Both the position numbers and the translations under genes were made by a program. The notes beneath the pieces are model-generated. The model made no database searches, was not told the origin of the DNA, and was given only the letters and a program-made list of their open reading frames with translations. Of a stretch of 34,891 bases of DNA, positions 22,871 to 30,482 are shown piece after piece (within the stretch, counting starts at the first letter, position 1; each line of letters begins with the position of its first letter). The DNA is taken from positions 1 through 34,891 of the forward strand of contig JACQWJ010000035.1 in NCBI GenBank assembly GCA_016209325.1, written 5' to 3'. The DNA comes from Candidatus Uhrbacteria bacterium. GTDB lineage: Bacteria; Patescibacteriota; Patescibacteriia; UBA9934; GWF2-40-263.

Positions 22871-23920
22871 ATGCGCATCCTCGCCCTTGAGACGAGTTGC
22901 GACGAGACCTCCGTCGCCATCCTTGAAACGGATGGCCGGTTTTTTACCCTGCATGCCAACCTGACTGCCTCCCAGATTAAGGACCATGCCCCCTATGGCG
23001 GGGTCGTCCCCGAGGTCGCGGCGCGCCGGCATGTGGACGTCGTGTATCCGCTTCTCGAAGCGGCCGGCGTCCCGCATGACGGGGAAGGGATTGACGCGGT
23101 CGCCGTCACCGCCGGCCCTGGGCTCGTGCCCGCGCTTCGCATCGGCGTCGAAGTCGCAAAGATTCTCGCCCATGTTTGGAGAAAGCCCCTTATTCCCGTG
23201 AATCACGTGGAAGGCCACCTCTACAGCGTCTGCCTTCCGGACCCGAAGGACCCCGAGGCCGTGCGCCAGCCGACCGGCGACCGGCTCCTGTTTCCCGCCC
23301 TCTGCCTTCCCGTCTCGGGAAAACACACGGAACTCATCCTCATGAGGGGTCACGGTGATTACGAACTCATTGGCATGACGCGCGATGACGCGGCTGGCGA
23401 GGCCTTCGACAAGGTGGCGCATCTCGTCGGTCTCCCGTATCCCGGAGGACCGGCGATTTCCGCGGAAGCCAAGAAAGGGAACGGTGCGGCCATTTTGTTT
23501 CCGCGCCCCATGCTGGACAGCAAAGATTTCGACTTCAGCTTTTCGGGTCTGAAGACGGCCGTTGCCGTGCACTTGAAGTCTCATCCTATTCGGAACGCTT
23601 CTGATTTAGCGGACGTATGCGCGTCGTTCCAGGAAGCCGTGGTGGACGTGCTTGCGACGAAGACGTTGCGCGCCGTGGAAGCCTTGCGACCCCGGACCGT
23701 TCTTCTGACGGGTGGTGTGTCGGCCAACGCGCGATTGCGCGAAGAGTTCGCGTCCCGACTCCGGGAACGGCATCCGGACGTGCCGTTTCTCTGTCCCGCG
23801 CTTGCCTTTACCGGAGACAACGCCGCCATGATCGCCGCGGCCGGTTTTTTTCGCGCACAGCGGCAGGAGTTCGTCGATCCGTTGACGTTGGAAGCGGATC
23901 CGAACATGCGGCTGGCGTAG
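22871..23920 (+). CDS. tsaD: tRNA N6-threonylcarbamoyladenosine transferase subunit TsaD
   Basis: A 349-residue ASKHA-fold protein that transfers threonylcarbamoyl from TC-AMP to A37 of ANN-decoding tRNAs, together with TsaB and TsaE. Landmarks: ALETSCDETSVA at the start, the metal motif HVEGH (His112, His116), GEAFDKVAHLVGLPYPGG, FSFSGLKTAV, TGGVSANARL and FTGDNAAMIA. The usual SGGHT reads SGKHT (Lys151), which is unexpected next to the substrate site. Only 4 nt separate it from ribE and from tsaE. TsaB and TsaC are not in this window. Confidence 0.96.
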   Translation: MRILALETSCDETSVAILETDGRFFTLHANLTASQIKDHAPYGGVVPEVAARRHVDVVYPLLEAAGVPHDGEGIDAVAVTAGPGLVPALRIGVEVAKILAHVWRKPLIPVNHVEGHLYSVCLPDPKDPEAVRQPTGDRLLFPALCLPVSGKHTELILMRGHGDYELIGMTRDDAAGEAFDKVAHLVGLPYPGGPAISAEAKKGNGAAILFPRPMLDSKDFDFSFSGLKTAVAVHLKSHPIRNASDLADVCASFQEAVVDVLATKTLRAVEALRPRTVLLTGGVSANARLREEFASRLRERHPDVPFLCPALAFTGDNAAMIAAAGFFRAQRQEFVDPLTLEADPNMRLA

Positions 23921-23924
23921 GTCT

Positions 23925-24362
23925 ATGGAACACATTTCACATTCTGCCGAAGAAACCAAAAGGATTGCCGCCGATTTCGCCCGCATGCTCCGGGGCGGGG
24001 AAGTGGTTCTGCTCGAAGGCGGCCTCGGGAGCGGCAAGACGACGTTTGTTCAGGGTGTTGCCGAAGCCCTCGGGATTTCCGAACCCGTCCGAAGCCCGAC
24101 GTTTGCCGTCCTGCAAACCTACCCGATTTCCTCGCACTCGGTCATCCGCGAGCTCGTCCACATGGACGCCTACCGTCTGAAGAGTCCAGAAGACATTGCG
24201 GACCTCGGTCTTGAAGAATGGCTGGGACGCCCCGACGTCGTCTTCTTCATGGAATGGCCTTGGATCGTTTCCGGCCTCAACCTGCCAGCTACCCACGAGA
24301 TTATTTTTTCCTCTGATGGAGATCCGCGTCGTATCACCCTCCATGTCCTTCCTAAGAGATAG
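23925..24362 (+). CDS. tsaE: tRNA threonylcarbamoyladenosine biosynthesis ATPase TsaE
   Basis: A 145-residue P-loop protein. Walker A GLGSGKTTF begins at residue 33. It is followed by SPTFAVLQTY (switch I-like segment) and HMDAYRLKSPEDIADLGLEE, which is characteristic of TsaE, with EWP further on. TsaE binds TsaB-TsaD and its ATP hydrolysis resets the complex. It is the last gene of the ribE-tsaD-tsaE operon, and its stop lies 10 nt from the convergent pilB stop with no obvious terminator between. Confidence 0.95.
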   Translation: MEHISHSAEETKRIAADFARMLRGGEVVLLEGGLGSGKTTFVQGVAEALGISEPVRSPTFAVLQTYPISSHSVIRELVHMDAYRLKSPEDIADLGLEEWLGRPDVVFFMEWPWIVSGLNLPATHEIIFSSDGDPRRITLHVLPKR

Positions 24363-24372
24363 CCAAATCAAA

Positions 24373-26091
24373 TTACTCCCCTCCCGTCGCGTCGAAGACT
24401 TCTTCGACGGTGGTTAGGCCTTCGAGGACTTTCAGGAAGCCGTCTTGGGCCATCGTGACCATGCCTTGGGCGAGGGCGAGCTGCTTGACTTCGTATTCGG
24501 AAATACGCTCGGACAAAGCCTTTCGGATCGGTTCGTCCATGAGGATGAGCTCGTAGATGCCGATGCGGCCCTTATAGCCCGTCCCGTTGCACTCATGGCA
24601 GCCCGCGCCTTTGTAAAATTTGAGCCGTTCCAAATCGGGAACGGGTTCGCCTGAAGCCGGGGAGATTGTCGCTAGCTGTTTCTTAATCTCCTCGAGCCGT
24701 TCCGGATCGACGGCGTCTTCCGTCTTGCAGTCGGCGTGGATTTTCCGGATGAGGCGCTGGCCGATGATCGCGTTTAGCGCGGGCGACAGCAGGAAGGGCT
24801 TCACGCCCATCGCGATGAAGCGTGGGAGCGCGCCCGAGGCGGCGTTCGTGTGGATGGTCGAGAGGAGAAGGTGACCTGTGAGCGCCGCGTTGATCGCCAC
24901 CTCGGCAGTCTCGAGGTCGCGGATTTCACCGACCATCACCACGTCCGGGTCCTGGCGGAGGACGGAGCGCAGGCCGTTCGCGAACGTGTATTGCTTGGTG
25001 TGGTCGATCTGGGACTGGTTCACGCCCTCGAGCTTGTACTCGATCGGGTCCTCGAGCGTGATAATCTTCACGTCCGGGGAATTCAGTTTCCGAAGGATAG
25101 CGTACATGGTGGTCGTCTTTCCGGACCCGGTGGGGCCGGTCGTAATAACCATTCCATGGGGTTTCCCGATTTCTCGCCGGAGTTTCTTTTCGACGAGTGG
25201 CCGCCAGCCGAGCTCGGAAAACTCGACGTTGATGGCGGACGGCTTCAGGATGCGCATGACCACCGACTCGCCCCAGGTGGTCGGGATTGTGGACACGCGC
25301 ACGTCGGTGTCCCCGCTCGCGAGGAAGATGGTGAACCGACCGTCCTGTGGCTTGTCGTTTATGTTAATCTTGAGTCCGCTGATGAGCTTGATGCGTGCGA
25401 TGACTTTTTTCCAGGATGCGTGGGGGAGGGACGCCACGTCCTGCAGCACGCCGTCCACGCGGTAACGCACAGCGATCTTTGTCTCCTCGGCTTCGACGTG
25501 CACGTCGCTCGTCCCGAACTTGAGGCCGGCCGCCATAATGACGGTCATGATGTCGGTGATGGACGCCCGCTGGATGGCCTGCTGGATGTCGGCAAACGAC
25601 GCCATCGCCGACTGAAATCGTTCGAGTTCGGCGTCGGCGATGTTCACGCCCTTTACGATCGGTTTGATCTTCGGGAGTGCGTCATAAAACTTGAGGGCGA
25701 TTGTGAGGCTTTCCTCGGAAATTTTGTACGCGAGACCGTTGGCGTGATGTCGCTCCGTCAACTGGAACAGGAGTTCCTGGACGGCGGGATCCTGGGGCTC
25801 GAGGGCGCCCAGCCGGAGCTCGCTTCCGGTAAACAGAAAGGCGACCACTCGTAGGTGTTCAGCCTGCTCGCGAGGGACGAGAGACAAGGCTTCGGGACTA
25901 ATTGGAAACCCCTTCAGATTCACGTAGGACACCTTGAGACCTGAGGCTTGACGCTGTGCTTCGTGTTCTTTTTCCTTGCTGCGCACCTCGCGCATTTTTT
26001 CGTCGAATTTTTCAAGGGTGCCGGCGTCCGACGCTGTCGGGGCCGGTCCGTTCGTGCCGTGCTTTTTGATGAGGTCCTCAATCGATTGCAT
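24373..26091 (-). CDS. pilB: Type IV pilus / type II secretion assembly ATPase (PilB/GspE)
   Basis: A 572-residue hexameric secretion ATPase. The N-terminal part to about 145 includes a degenerate GspE N-terminal domain. The core has SDVHVEAEETKIAVRYRVDG (about 205-224), Walker A GPTGSGKTTT at 319-328, the Asp box TLEDPIEY, Walker B DPDVVMVGEIRD and the His box LLLSTIHTN. The zinc subdomain reads HADC and later CHEC, so the first of the usual four Cys is replaced by His. It powers pilin assembly, which in this lineage is linked to attachment and DNA uptake. The ATG at 26091 is chosen because codons upstream lie inside the repeat element. No pilin or PilC gene is adjacent. Confidence 0.93.
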   Translation of the reverse strand: MQSIEDLIKKHGTNGPAPTASDAGTLEKFDEKMREVRSKEKEHEAQRQASGLKVSYVNLKGFPISPEALSLVPREQAEHLRVVAFLFTGSELRLGALEPQDPAVQELLFQLTERHHANGLAYKISEESLTIALKFYDALPKIKPIVKGVNIADAELERFQSAMASFADIQQAIQRASITDIMTVIMAAGLKFGTSDVHVEAEETKIAVRYRVDGVLQDVASLPHASWKKVIARIKLISGLKININDKPQDGRFTIFLASGDTDVRVSTIPTTWGESVVMRILKPSAINVEFSELGWRPLVEKKLRREIGKPHGMVITTGPTGSGKTTTMYAILRKLNSPDVKIITLEDPIEYKLEGVNQSQIDHTKQYTFANGLRSVLRQDPDVVMVGEIRDLETAEVAINAALTGHLLLSTIHTNAASGALPRFIAMGVKPFLLSPALNAIIGQRLIRKIHADCKTEDAVDPERLEEIKKQLATISPASGEPVPDLERLKFYKGAGCHECNGTGYKGRIGIYELILMDEPIRKALSERISEYEVKQLALAQGMVTMAQDGFLKVLEGLTTVEEVFDATGGE

Positions 26092-26247
26092 ATAGGACTT
26101 ACGCCTTTGGCCTATTTTCCGCCAAAGGCGGACCCGCCTCCGGCGGGCGTTGTCGCAAGCTCCGTCCCTCGACGCCGTACTTGTATAGTACGGCTTACTC
26201 CGGTACTCGCTTGCTCCTAGAACTAGTCTCAAACGCGAAAGTCCTAC
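26092..26247. repeat. Dispersed repeat with terminal inverted repeats, copy 2
   Basis: A copy of the 5196-5321 element in the same orientation, with ends ATAGGACTT and AAGTCCTAC. It has an extra segment of about 30 bp containing the hairpins CCGCCAAAGGCGG and CCGCCTCCGGCGG. The inner hairpin here is GCCGTACT/AGTACGGC. The left end abuts the ATG of pilB directly, and the right end lies 14 nt from the ftsH stop. It fills the whole gap between the two genes. Confidence 0.8.
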
Positions 26248-26261
26248 AGTTAGTTCGATTA

Positions 26262-28115
26262 TCAGGTCTTCGGTGTCGAAGGTGCCGAAGGTTCCGAGGA
26301 CGGTTTTTTAAAGAGCGCTTCGAACGCATCTTTTTCGATCGTCTCTTTTTCGAGGAGCGTATTTGCGATGAGGTTCAGGGACGCGCGCTCTTCCCGCATG
26401 AGCCTTAGGGCCGTTTCCATGCCGGTTCCGATCAGCTGGTTGATCTCCTCGTCGATCTGTTCCGCCAACTTTTCGGAGTAGTCGCGCGCCTCGTGGATCT
26501 CGCGCCCGAGGAAGACCATCTCCTCTTGGTCGCCGAACGTGCGGGGCCCCAGCTTCTCGCTCATGCCGTAACGGGTCACAAGCTGACGCGCGAGGCGTGT
26601 GGCCTTGCGGAGATCATCGCTCGCTCCGGTTGTGACATCTCCGAATACTTCCTTTTCCGCTACGAACCCGCCGAGCATAACGGCGATGTCGTCGATGAAT
26701 TCGGCGCGGCGGTGCATCTTCTTGTCTTCCGTTGGCAGTTTCAGCGTGTACCCCGCCGCTCGCCCGCGGCTGATGATCGAGACCTTGTGGACCGGGTCGG
26801 CGTTCGGTAGCGTGTGGGCCACGAGCGCATGTCCTCCTTCGTGGTAGGCGGTGACTTCACGTTCCTTGGGGGACAGGATGTGGCTCCGGCGCTCGGGTCC
26901 GAGGAGCACCTTCTCGATCGAGTCCAGCACGTCTTCCATCGTGACAGACGTGCGGTCTTGGCGCGCGGTGCGGATTGCGGCCTCGTTCAGGAGGTTCGCG
27001 AGGTCGGCGCCCGAAAAGCCCGGGGTCCGCTGAGCCACCTGGCGCATGTCCACGTTTGGCTCGAGCGGTTTATTCTTGGCGTGGATGTTCAGGATCTCGA
27101 GACGCTCCTCGATGTCCGGCAGGTCGAGGACAACTCTGCGGTCGAAGCGCCCGGGACGGAGCAGGGCGGGGTCGAGGACGTCCGGTCGGTTGGTAGCGGC
27201 AATCACGATGACCCCGAGGTGCGGGTCGAACCCATCCATTTCAACGAGAATTTGGTTCAGGGTCTGCTCGCGCTCGTCATGGCTGCCTCCGAGTCCCGTG
27301 CCGCGCTGCCGTCCCACCGCGTCGATTTCGTCGATGAAGATGATACACGGGGCGCTCTTTTTCGCCTTGTTGAAGAGGTCACGCACGCGGGATGCTCCTA
27401 CGCCGACGAACATCTCGACGAATTCCGATCCGCTGATGTGATAGAACGGCACATTGGCTTCTCCCGCGACTGCTCGGGACAGCATCGTCTTGCCCGTACC
27501 GGGGGGCCCCATAAGGAGCACCCCCTTTGGAATCTTGGCTCCGAGGTCCACGAACTTTTTAGGGTTTTTGAGGAAGTCAACCTCTTCCATGAGTTCCATC
27601 TTGGCTTCCCGGGCGCCCGCCACATCTTGAAACGTAACCCGATCCTTTGAGGCACTCGAAAACTCGCGGGCTCCCGACTGTCCGAAGGACATAGCCTTAC
27701 TGTTCGCCCCCTGGAGCTGACGGACCATGAACCAGAAGAGGACGATGATGATAAGAAGCGGCAAAAGCGTAGGGAGGATGACTCCCAGGATATAGGCTTC
27801 ACGGCTGGCTTTTTCCACCCGGATGTCCACGCTGCGCAGATCCTCGGTTGAGATCCCGTAGGCAGTCAGGAGTTCCACCACGGATCCTTCTGACTCCTTG
27901 CGCGCCTGTTCCTTCACACCGTCCGTCAGGGTGGCTGTGATGTCGTTGCCCGACACAGCGATCGACGCGACACGTCCTTCCCGCATGCGTTCCACGAGCT
28001 GGCTCACGCTGATGTCTGCTGGTTTGTCCTCGCGGAGCTTGTATGTCGAAAACAGAGCGGACAGTCCGATCAGGACCAGGAAAAAGACGATGATGTGTTT
28101 CGGTAGGGGTTTCAT
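26262..28115 (-). CDS. ftsH: ATP-dependent zinc metalloprotease FtsH
   Basis: A 617-residue membrane AAA protease. It has membrane helices at about 8-24 and 108-130 with the small extracytoplasmic domain between them, Walker A GPPGTGKT at 203-210, Walker B IIFIDEID at 258-265, the pore motif [11 protein letters not shown], second region of homology [18 protein letters not shown], and the zinc site HEGGH at 425-429 (usually HEAGH). The C-terminal tail is short and Pro/Ser/Thr-rich. It degrades membrane and short-lived cytoplasmic proteins. The start at 28115 puts the first membrane helix at the N-terminus. It has its own promoter, with a leader of about 45 nt. Confidence 0.97.
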   Translation of the reverse strand: MKPLPKHIIVFFLVLIGLSALFSTYKLREDKPADISVSQLVERMREGRVASIAVSGNDITATLTDGVKEQARKESEGSVVELLTAYGISTEDLRSVDIRVEKASREAYILGVILPTLLPLLIIIVLFWFMVRQLQGANSKAMSFGQSGAREFSSASKDRVTFQDVAGAREAKMELMEEVDFLKNPKKFVDLGAKIPKGVLLMGPPGTGKTMLSRAVAGEANVPFYHISGSEFVEMFVGVGASRVRDLFNKAKKSAPCIIFIDEIDAVGRQRGTGLGGSHDEREQTLNQILVEMDGFDPHLGVIVIAATNRPDVLDPALLRPGRFDRRVVLDLPDIEERLEILNIHAKNKPLEPNVDMRQVAQRTPGFSGADLANLLNEAAIRTARQDRTSVTMEDVLDSIEKVLLGPERRSHILSPKEREVTAYHEGGHALVAHTLPNADPVHKVSIISRGRAAGYTLKLPTEDKKMHRRAEFIDDIAVMLGGFVAEKEVFGDVTTGASDDLRKATRLARQLVTRYGMSEKLGPRTFGDQEEMVFLGREIHEARDYSEKLAEQIDEEINQLIGTGMETALRLMREERASLNLIANTLLEKETIEKDAFEALFKKPSSEPSAPSTPKT

Positions 28116-28167
28116 AGATACATGGCGTTGTTCAATGGCATCAGGTTCGTCAGCCGTTCCTTTTAGG

Positions 28168-28196
28168 AGTATAGCCGCGTGGGCGTTTTTTTCCAA
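28168..28196 (-). promoter_or_regulatory. Promoter of ftsH
   Basis: On the minus strand TTGGAA (28191-28196), 17 bases, TATACT (28168-28173). The start point is near 28161. Confidence 0.72.
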
Positions 28197-28200
28197 GAAG

Positions 28201-28229
28201 CCAAAAGACGGGATCATCCCGTCTTTTGG
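28201..28229 (-). terminator. Terminator after the S1 protein gene
   Basis: CCAAAAGACGGGA and its exact complement surround the loop TCA: a 13-bp stem with the T run inside the arm. It lies between the S1 stop and the ftsH promoter and looks functional in both directions. Confidence 0.85.
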
Positions 28230-28256
28230 GACGCCTTTCCTGCCAAGTGCCGCTTC

Positions 28257-29426
28257 CTAGGACGCGGCCGGTTCCGCAGGGACGGAGGCCGGTTCCGCCT
28301 TGGATCCCGTCGATTCGCTAAGCGCCTTGATCGACAGGCCGAGTCGGTGCTCCCGGGGCTCGATCGAGACGATCTTGAAATCAAGGACGTCGCCGGGCTT
28401 GGCGATCGTGTGCACGTCAGCCACCGGTTTTGCCGACAGCTCCGAGACGTGCGCCAGGCCGTGGATTTCCGGGTCGAGTTCCACGAAGAATCCGAACGGG
28501 TTGATTTTCAGCACCTTACCCTGGACCGTCTCGCCCACTTGGTACTTCTCCTGCACGCCGGTCCAGGGGTCCTGGATGAGCTTCTTCATGGAGAGGAAGA
28601 TCTTGCTTCCCTCAATGCCGATGATCTCCGCCTTGGCCTGGTCCCCCACCTTGAGCAGGTCGCGGGGATGGTCGATGCGCTGCCAGGCGATCTCGCTGAT
28701 GTGGACCAACCCTTCGAGCGATTCAAACTTAATGAAGGCACCAAAGTCGGCGAGCGCCGTCACATCCCCCTCCACCCTGTCGCCCACCTTGAAGCGGGAG
28801 ATGATGTCCTTCTGGCGCTCCTCCCAGACCGCTTTCTCGGAAACGATAAGTTTGTTCTCGCGCTCGTTCACGTCGATGACCCGCACGTCCATGGACTCGT
28901 CGACGTAGCTCTTCAGCTTCTCGAGGATTTTGTTCTTGTCACCGCCCGTCACGCGCGGGTAGTGGTCGGGAGACAGCTGGGACACAGGCAGGAATCCGAC
29001 GATGTGACTCACTTGCACGATAAGGCCTCCCTTGTTGGCCTCGAGGATCTTCACAGGAACCGTCTCGCCGCTCGCGAAGAATCCCTGGAGGTCTGCCCAG
29101 GCGCGCTGCTGGCCCGCAAAGCGGAACGACAGCTCCATCTCGCCATGCTCGTTCTCGAGATCGATCACGGTCGCCTCCACCTCGTCGCCGTCCTTGAGTT
29201 CCTTGTACAGGGCCGATTCCGCAAACAGCTCGCGTCCGCGCACAACGCCTGTCGTCACGCCTTCGAGGTCAATCCGTACCTCGCGGCGGCTGGAAGAAAT
29301 GATCTTTCCAGTCACGGCATCCCCGACTTTTGGGATCTTGAGGCCGCTTTCGGCGAGGAGTTTCCCAAACGCTGTGTCTTCCTTTAGGTTCTTTTGCTGC
29401 TTTTTGGAGGCTGACTTGGAGGCCAT
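28257..29426 (-). CDS. rpsA: S1-domain RNA-binding protein (30S ribosomal protein S1-like)
   Basis: A 389-residue protein with four S1 domains. Their landmarks are VGDAVTGKIISSSRREVRIDLEG, then GETVPVKILEANKGGLIVQV, VGDRVEGDVTALADFGAFIKF with GLVHISEIAWQRIDHP, and VGETVQGKVLKINPFGFFVELD with GLAHVSELS. The last two are the most typical. S1 helps mRNAs bind the ribosome; a four-domain form is common in Gram-positives and candidate phyla. A Lys-rich N-terminus and an Ala/Glu/Pro tail flank the domains. The ATG at 29426 is preferred over an upstream in-frame ATG at 29462, which would add a Cys/His-rich stretch. With few Shine-Dalgarno sites around, S1 may matter more here. Confidence 0.93.
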   Translation of the reverse strand: MASKSASKKQQKNLKEDTAFGKLLAESGLKIPKVGDAVTGKIISSSRREVRIDLEGVTTGVVRGRELFAESALYKELKDGDEVEATVIDLENEHGEMELSFRFAGQQRAWADLQGFFASGETVPVKILEANKGGLIVQVSHIVGFLPVSQLSPDHYPRVTGGDKNKILEKLKSYVDESMDVRVIDVNERENKLIVSEKAVWEERQKDIISRFKVGDRVEGDVTALADFGAFIKFESLEGLVHISEIAWQRIDHPRDLLKVGDQAKAEIIGIEGSKIFLSMKKLIQDPWTGVQEKYQVGETVQGKVLKINPFGFFVELDPEIHGLAHVSELSAKPVADVHTIAKPGDVLDFKIVSIEPREHRLGLSIKALSESTGSKAEPASVPAEPAAS

Positions 29427-29506
29427 AGAAGGCAATGTCCGGCAGGCGAAAGCGTGGCACAACAGCGACGCATGGCCCGACGGGGCTAGGGGATAAAAGT
29501 GAGGAG

Positions 29507-29535
29507 AGTATAGGGGAAGCCACGTTTTTTGGCAA
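29507..29535 (-). promoter_or_regulatory. Promoter of the S1 protein gene
   Basis: On the minus strand TTGCCA (29530-29535), 17 bases, TATACT (29507-29512). It gives a leader of about 74 nt. Confidence 0.75.
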
Positions 29536-29589
29536 TGATGGGGGATGTTTCCTGCTTTCTCGCGACTAAGGCTTTATCCCCATGTTTGC

Positions 29590-29617
29590 TTGCATATTTT
29601 GTGGCTTCTGTTAAAAC
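29590..29617 (+). promoter_or_regulatory. Promoter candidate of the GFGGC repeat gene
   Basis: TTGCAT (29590-29595), 16 bases, TAAAAC (29612-29617). It implies a leader of about 140 nt. Within that leader CCGCC (29726-29730) and GGCGG (29745-29749), with an inner GGC/GCC, form a hairpin that ends 4 nt before the Shine-Dalgarno GGAGGA, so it could gate translation. No other gene is seen in the 339-nt gap 29427-29765. Confidence 0.4.
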
Positions 29618-29765
29618 GGAAATGGAGGTTTCCACGAAAGTAGGGATGCATCGTGATTTCGCCGTACCGTCTGGGAGCGCCTCGTTCTCCCGTAAGTCGC
29701 CTGAATCGGGCGCAACTCCCCCGTCCCGCCTTGGCGCTTTGCCGGGCGGTAACGGAGGAAATGCC

Positions 29766-30131
29766 ATGCAGACCACCAACCTTTCGTTCGATAGTTCGTC
29801 CTCTTTTTCCATCCACTGCGGTTTCGGAGGCTGTGCCGCTCCCGAGCCGCCGCGGCCCGTCTGGGCACCGAGTGACGTTCCGCTCCCTGAGCAGGACGAC
29901 ACGTTGGTTCCCGACGGATTCCGCTACAACCTCGGCTTCGGGGGCTGCAATGCTCCCGAGGCTCCGCGTCCCCTGTGGGCGCCCGGCTCCTTCCCGTCCG
30001 ATGCGGAAGGGGCGGACGTCCGCGATGGTGGAATCAAATACGATATGGGCTTCGGTGGGTGCAGTGCCCCCGTAAAGCCCCGTCCGATCTGGATGCCCGG
30101 CGTGACCGCCACCCTCGGGTGGTGGTCCTGA
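29766..30131 (+). CDS. Small protein of three exact 38-residue GFGGC repeats (undescribed)
   Basis: A 121-residue protein. GFGGC occurs at residues 19-23, 57-61 and 95-99, and the Trp of the following PRPxWxP at 33, 71 and 109: a strict 38-residue period. The unit is (N/D)(L/M)GFGGC(A/N/S)AP, two variable residues, then PRP, (V/L/I), W, (A/M) and P, joined by acidic linkers. The codons for GFGGC differ at third positions between copies while the residues stay fixed, so the peptide sequence itself is conserved. The start has GGAGGA 6 nt upstream, one of the few strong ribosome sites here. No signal peptide or membrane segment. Cys-bearing repeated cores recall RiPP precursors with several cores, or a small metal- or RNA-binding repeat protein. 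No modifying enzyme lies nearby. Function unknown. Confidence 0.75.
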   Translation: MQTTNLSFDSSSSFSIHCGFGGCAAPEPPRPVWAPSDVPLPEQDDTLVPDGFRYNLGFGGCNAPEAPRPLWAPGSFPSDAEGADVRDGGIKYDMGFGGCSAPVKPRPIWMPGVTATLGWWS

Positions 30132-30236
30132 TCCAGTTGGACTACTCGACTACTCTCTTGCTCCTCTGGCGGAGGCCGGTTCCGCGCCGCTTTATCGCGG
30201 CGCACCAAACGCGTACTTTTTTCCGTTCCGGCCTCG

Positions 30237-30274
30237 ACGACGGCGTGCCCTCTGGCGCCGTCGTTTTTCTTTTT
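30237..30274 (+). terminator. Terminator after the GFGGC repeat gene
   Basis: ACGACGGCG (30237-30245) and CGCCGTCGT (30256-30264), then TTTTCTTTTT. Another hairpin, GCGCCGC/GCGGCGC (about 30184-30203), stands between the stop and this terminator, so the transcript has a structured 3' end. Confidence 0.9.
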
Positions 30275-30288
30275 CTTGGGAACTGTCT

Positions 30289-30440
30289 GGGGGCGAAATA
30301 TGAATAGTGGTCTGCCTGCCGGCAGGCAGGCGAATATGCGAATCCGTCGGCAACCCCTCCTAACCTCCCCTTGGATAAGGGGAGGAAATCGGATCGGAAC
30401 GTGTGTCCCCCTTTCCAAGGGGGACTTACAGGGGGTTGCC
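30289..30440. repeat. Intergenic repeat, copy B: GCGAAT block plus inverted-repeat element
   Basis: The block 30289-30346 matches the GCGAAT blocks at 6398 and 31798, but is interrupted by the 18-bp palindrome CTGCCTGCCGGCAGGCAG (30312-30329). From 30349 to 30440 an inverted-repeat element starts GGCAACCCC and ends GGGGTTGCC; each half contains its own hairpin (CTCCCCTTGG..AAGGGGAG and TCCCCCTTTCCAAGGGGGA). No coding capacity. Confidence 0.65.
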
Positions 30441-30448
30441 GGTGTACC

Positions 30449-30482
30449 AACCAAAAAGACAGGTCTCCCTGTCTTTTTGGTT
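30449..30482 (-). terminator. Terminator after serS
   Basis: AACCAAAAAGACAG (30449-30462) and its complement (30469-30482) form a 14-bp stem with the loop GTCTCC. The serS stop codon touches the stem. Confidence 0.85.

Noticed and set aside
26092-26232. N-terminal extension of PilB by 47 codons
   Set aside because: The codons lie wholly inside the dispersed repeat copy, and PilB homology begins after the ATG at 26091.
29529-29765. Extended start of the GFGGC repeat protein
   Set aside because: The extra 79 codons show no repeat unit, overlap the divergent S1 promoter, and the ATG at 29766 has a strong ribosome site.
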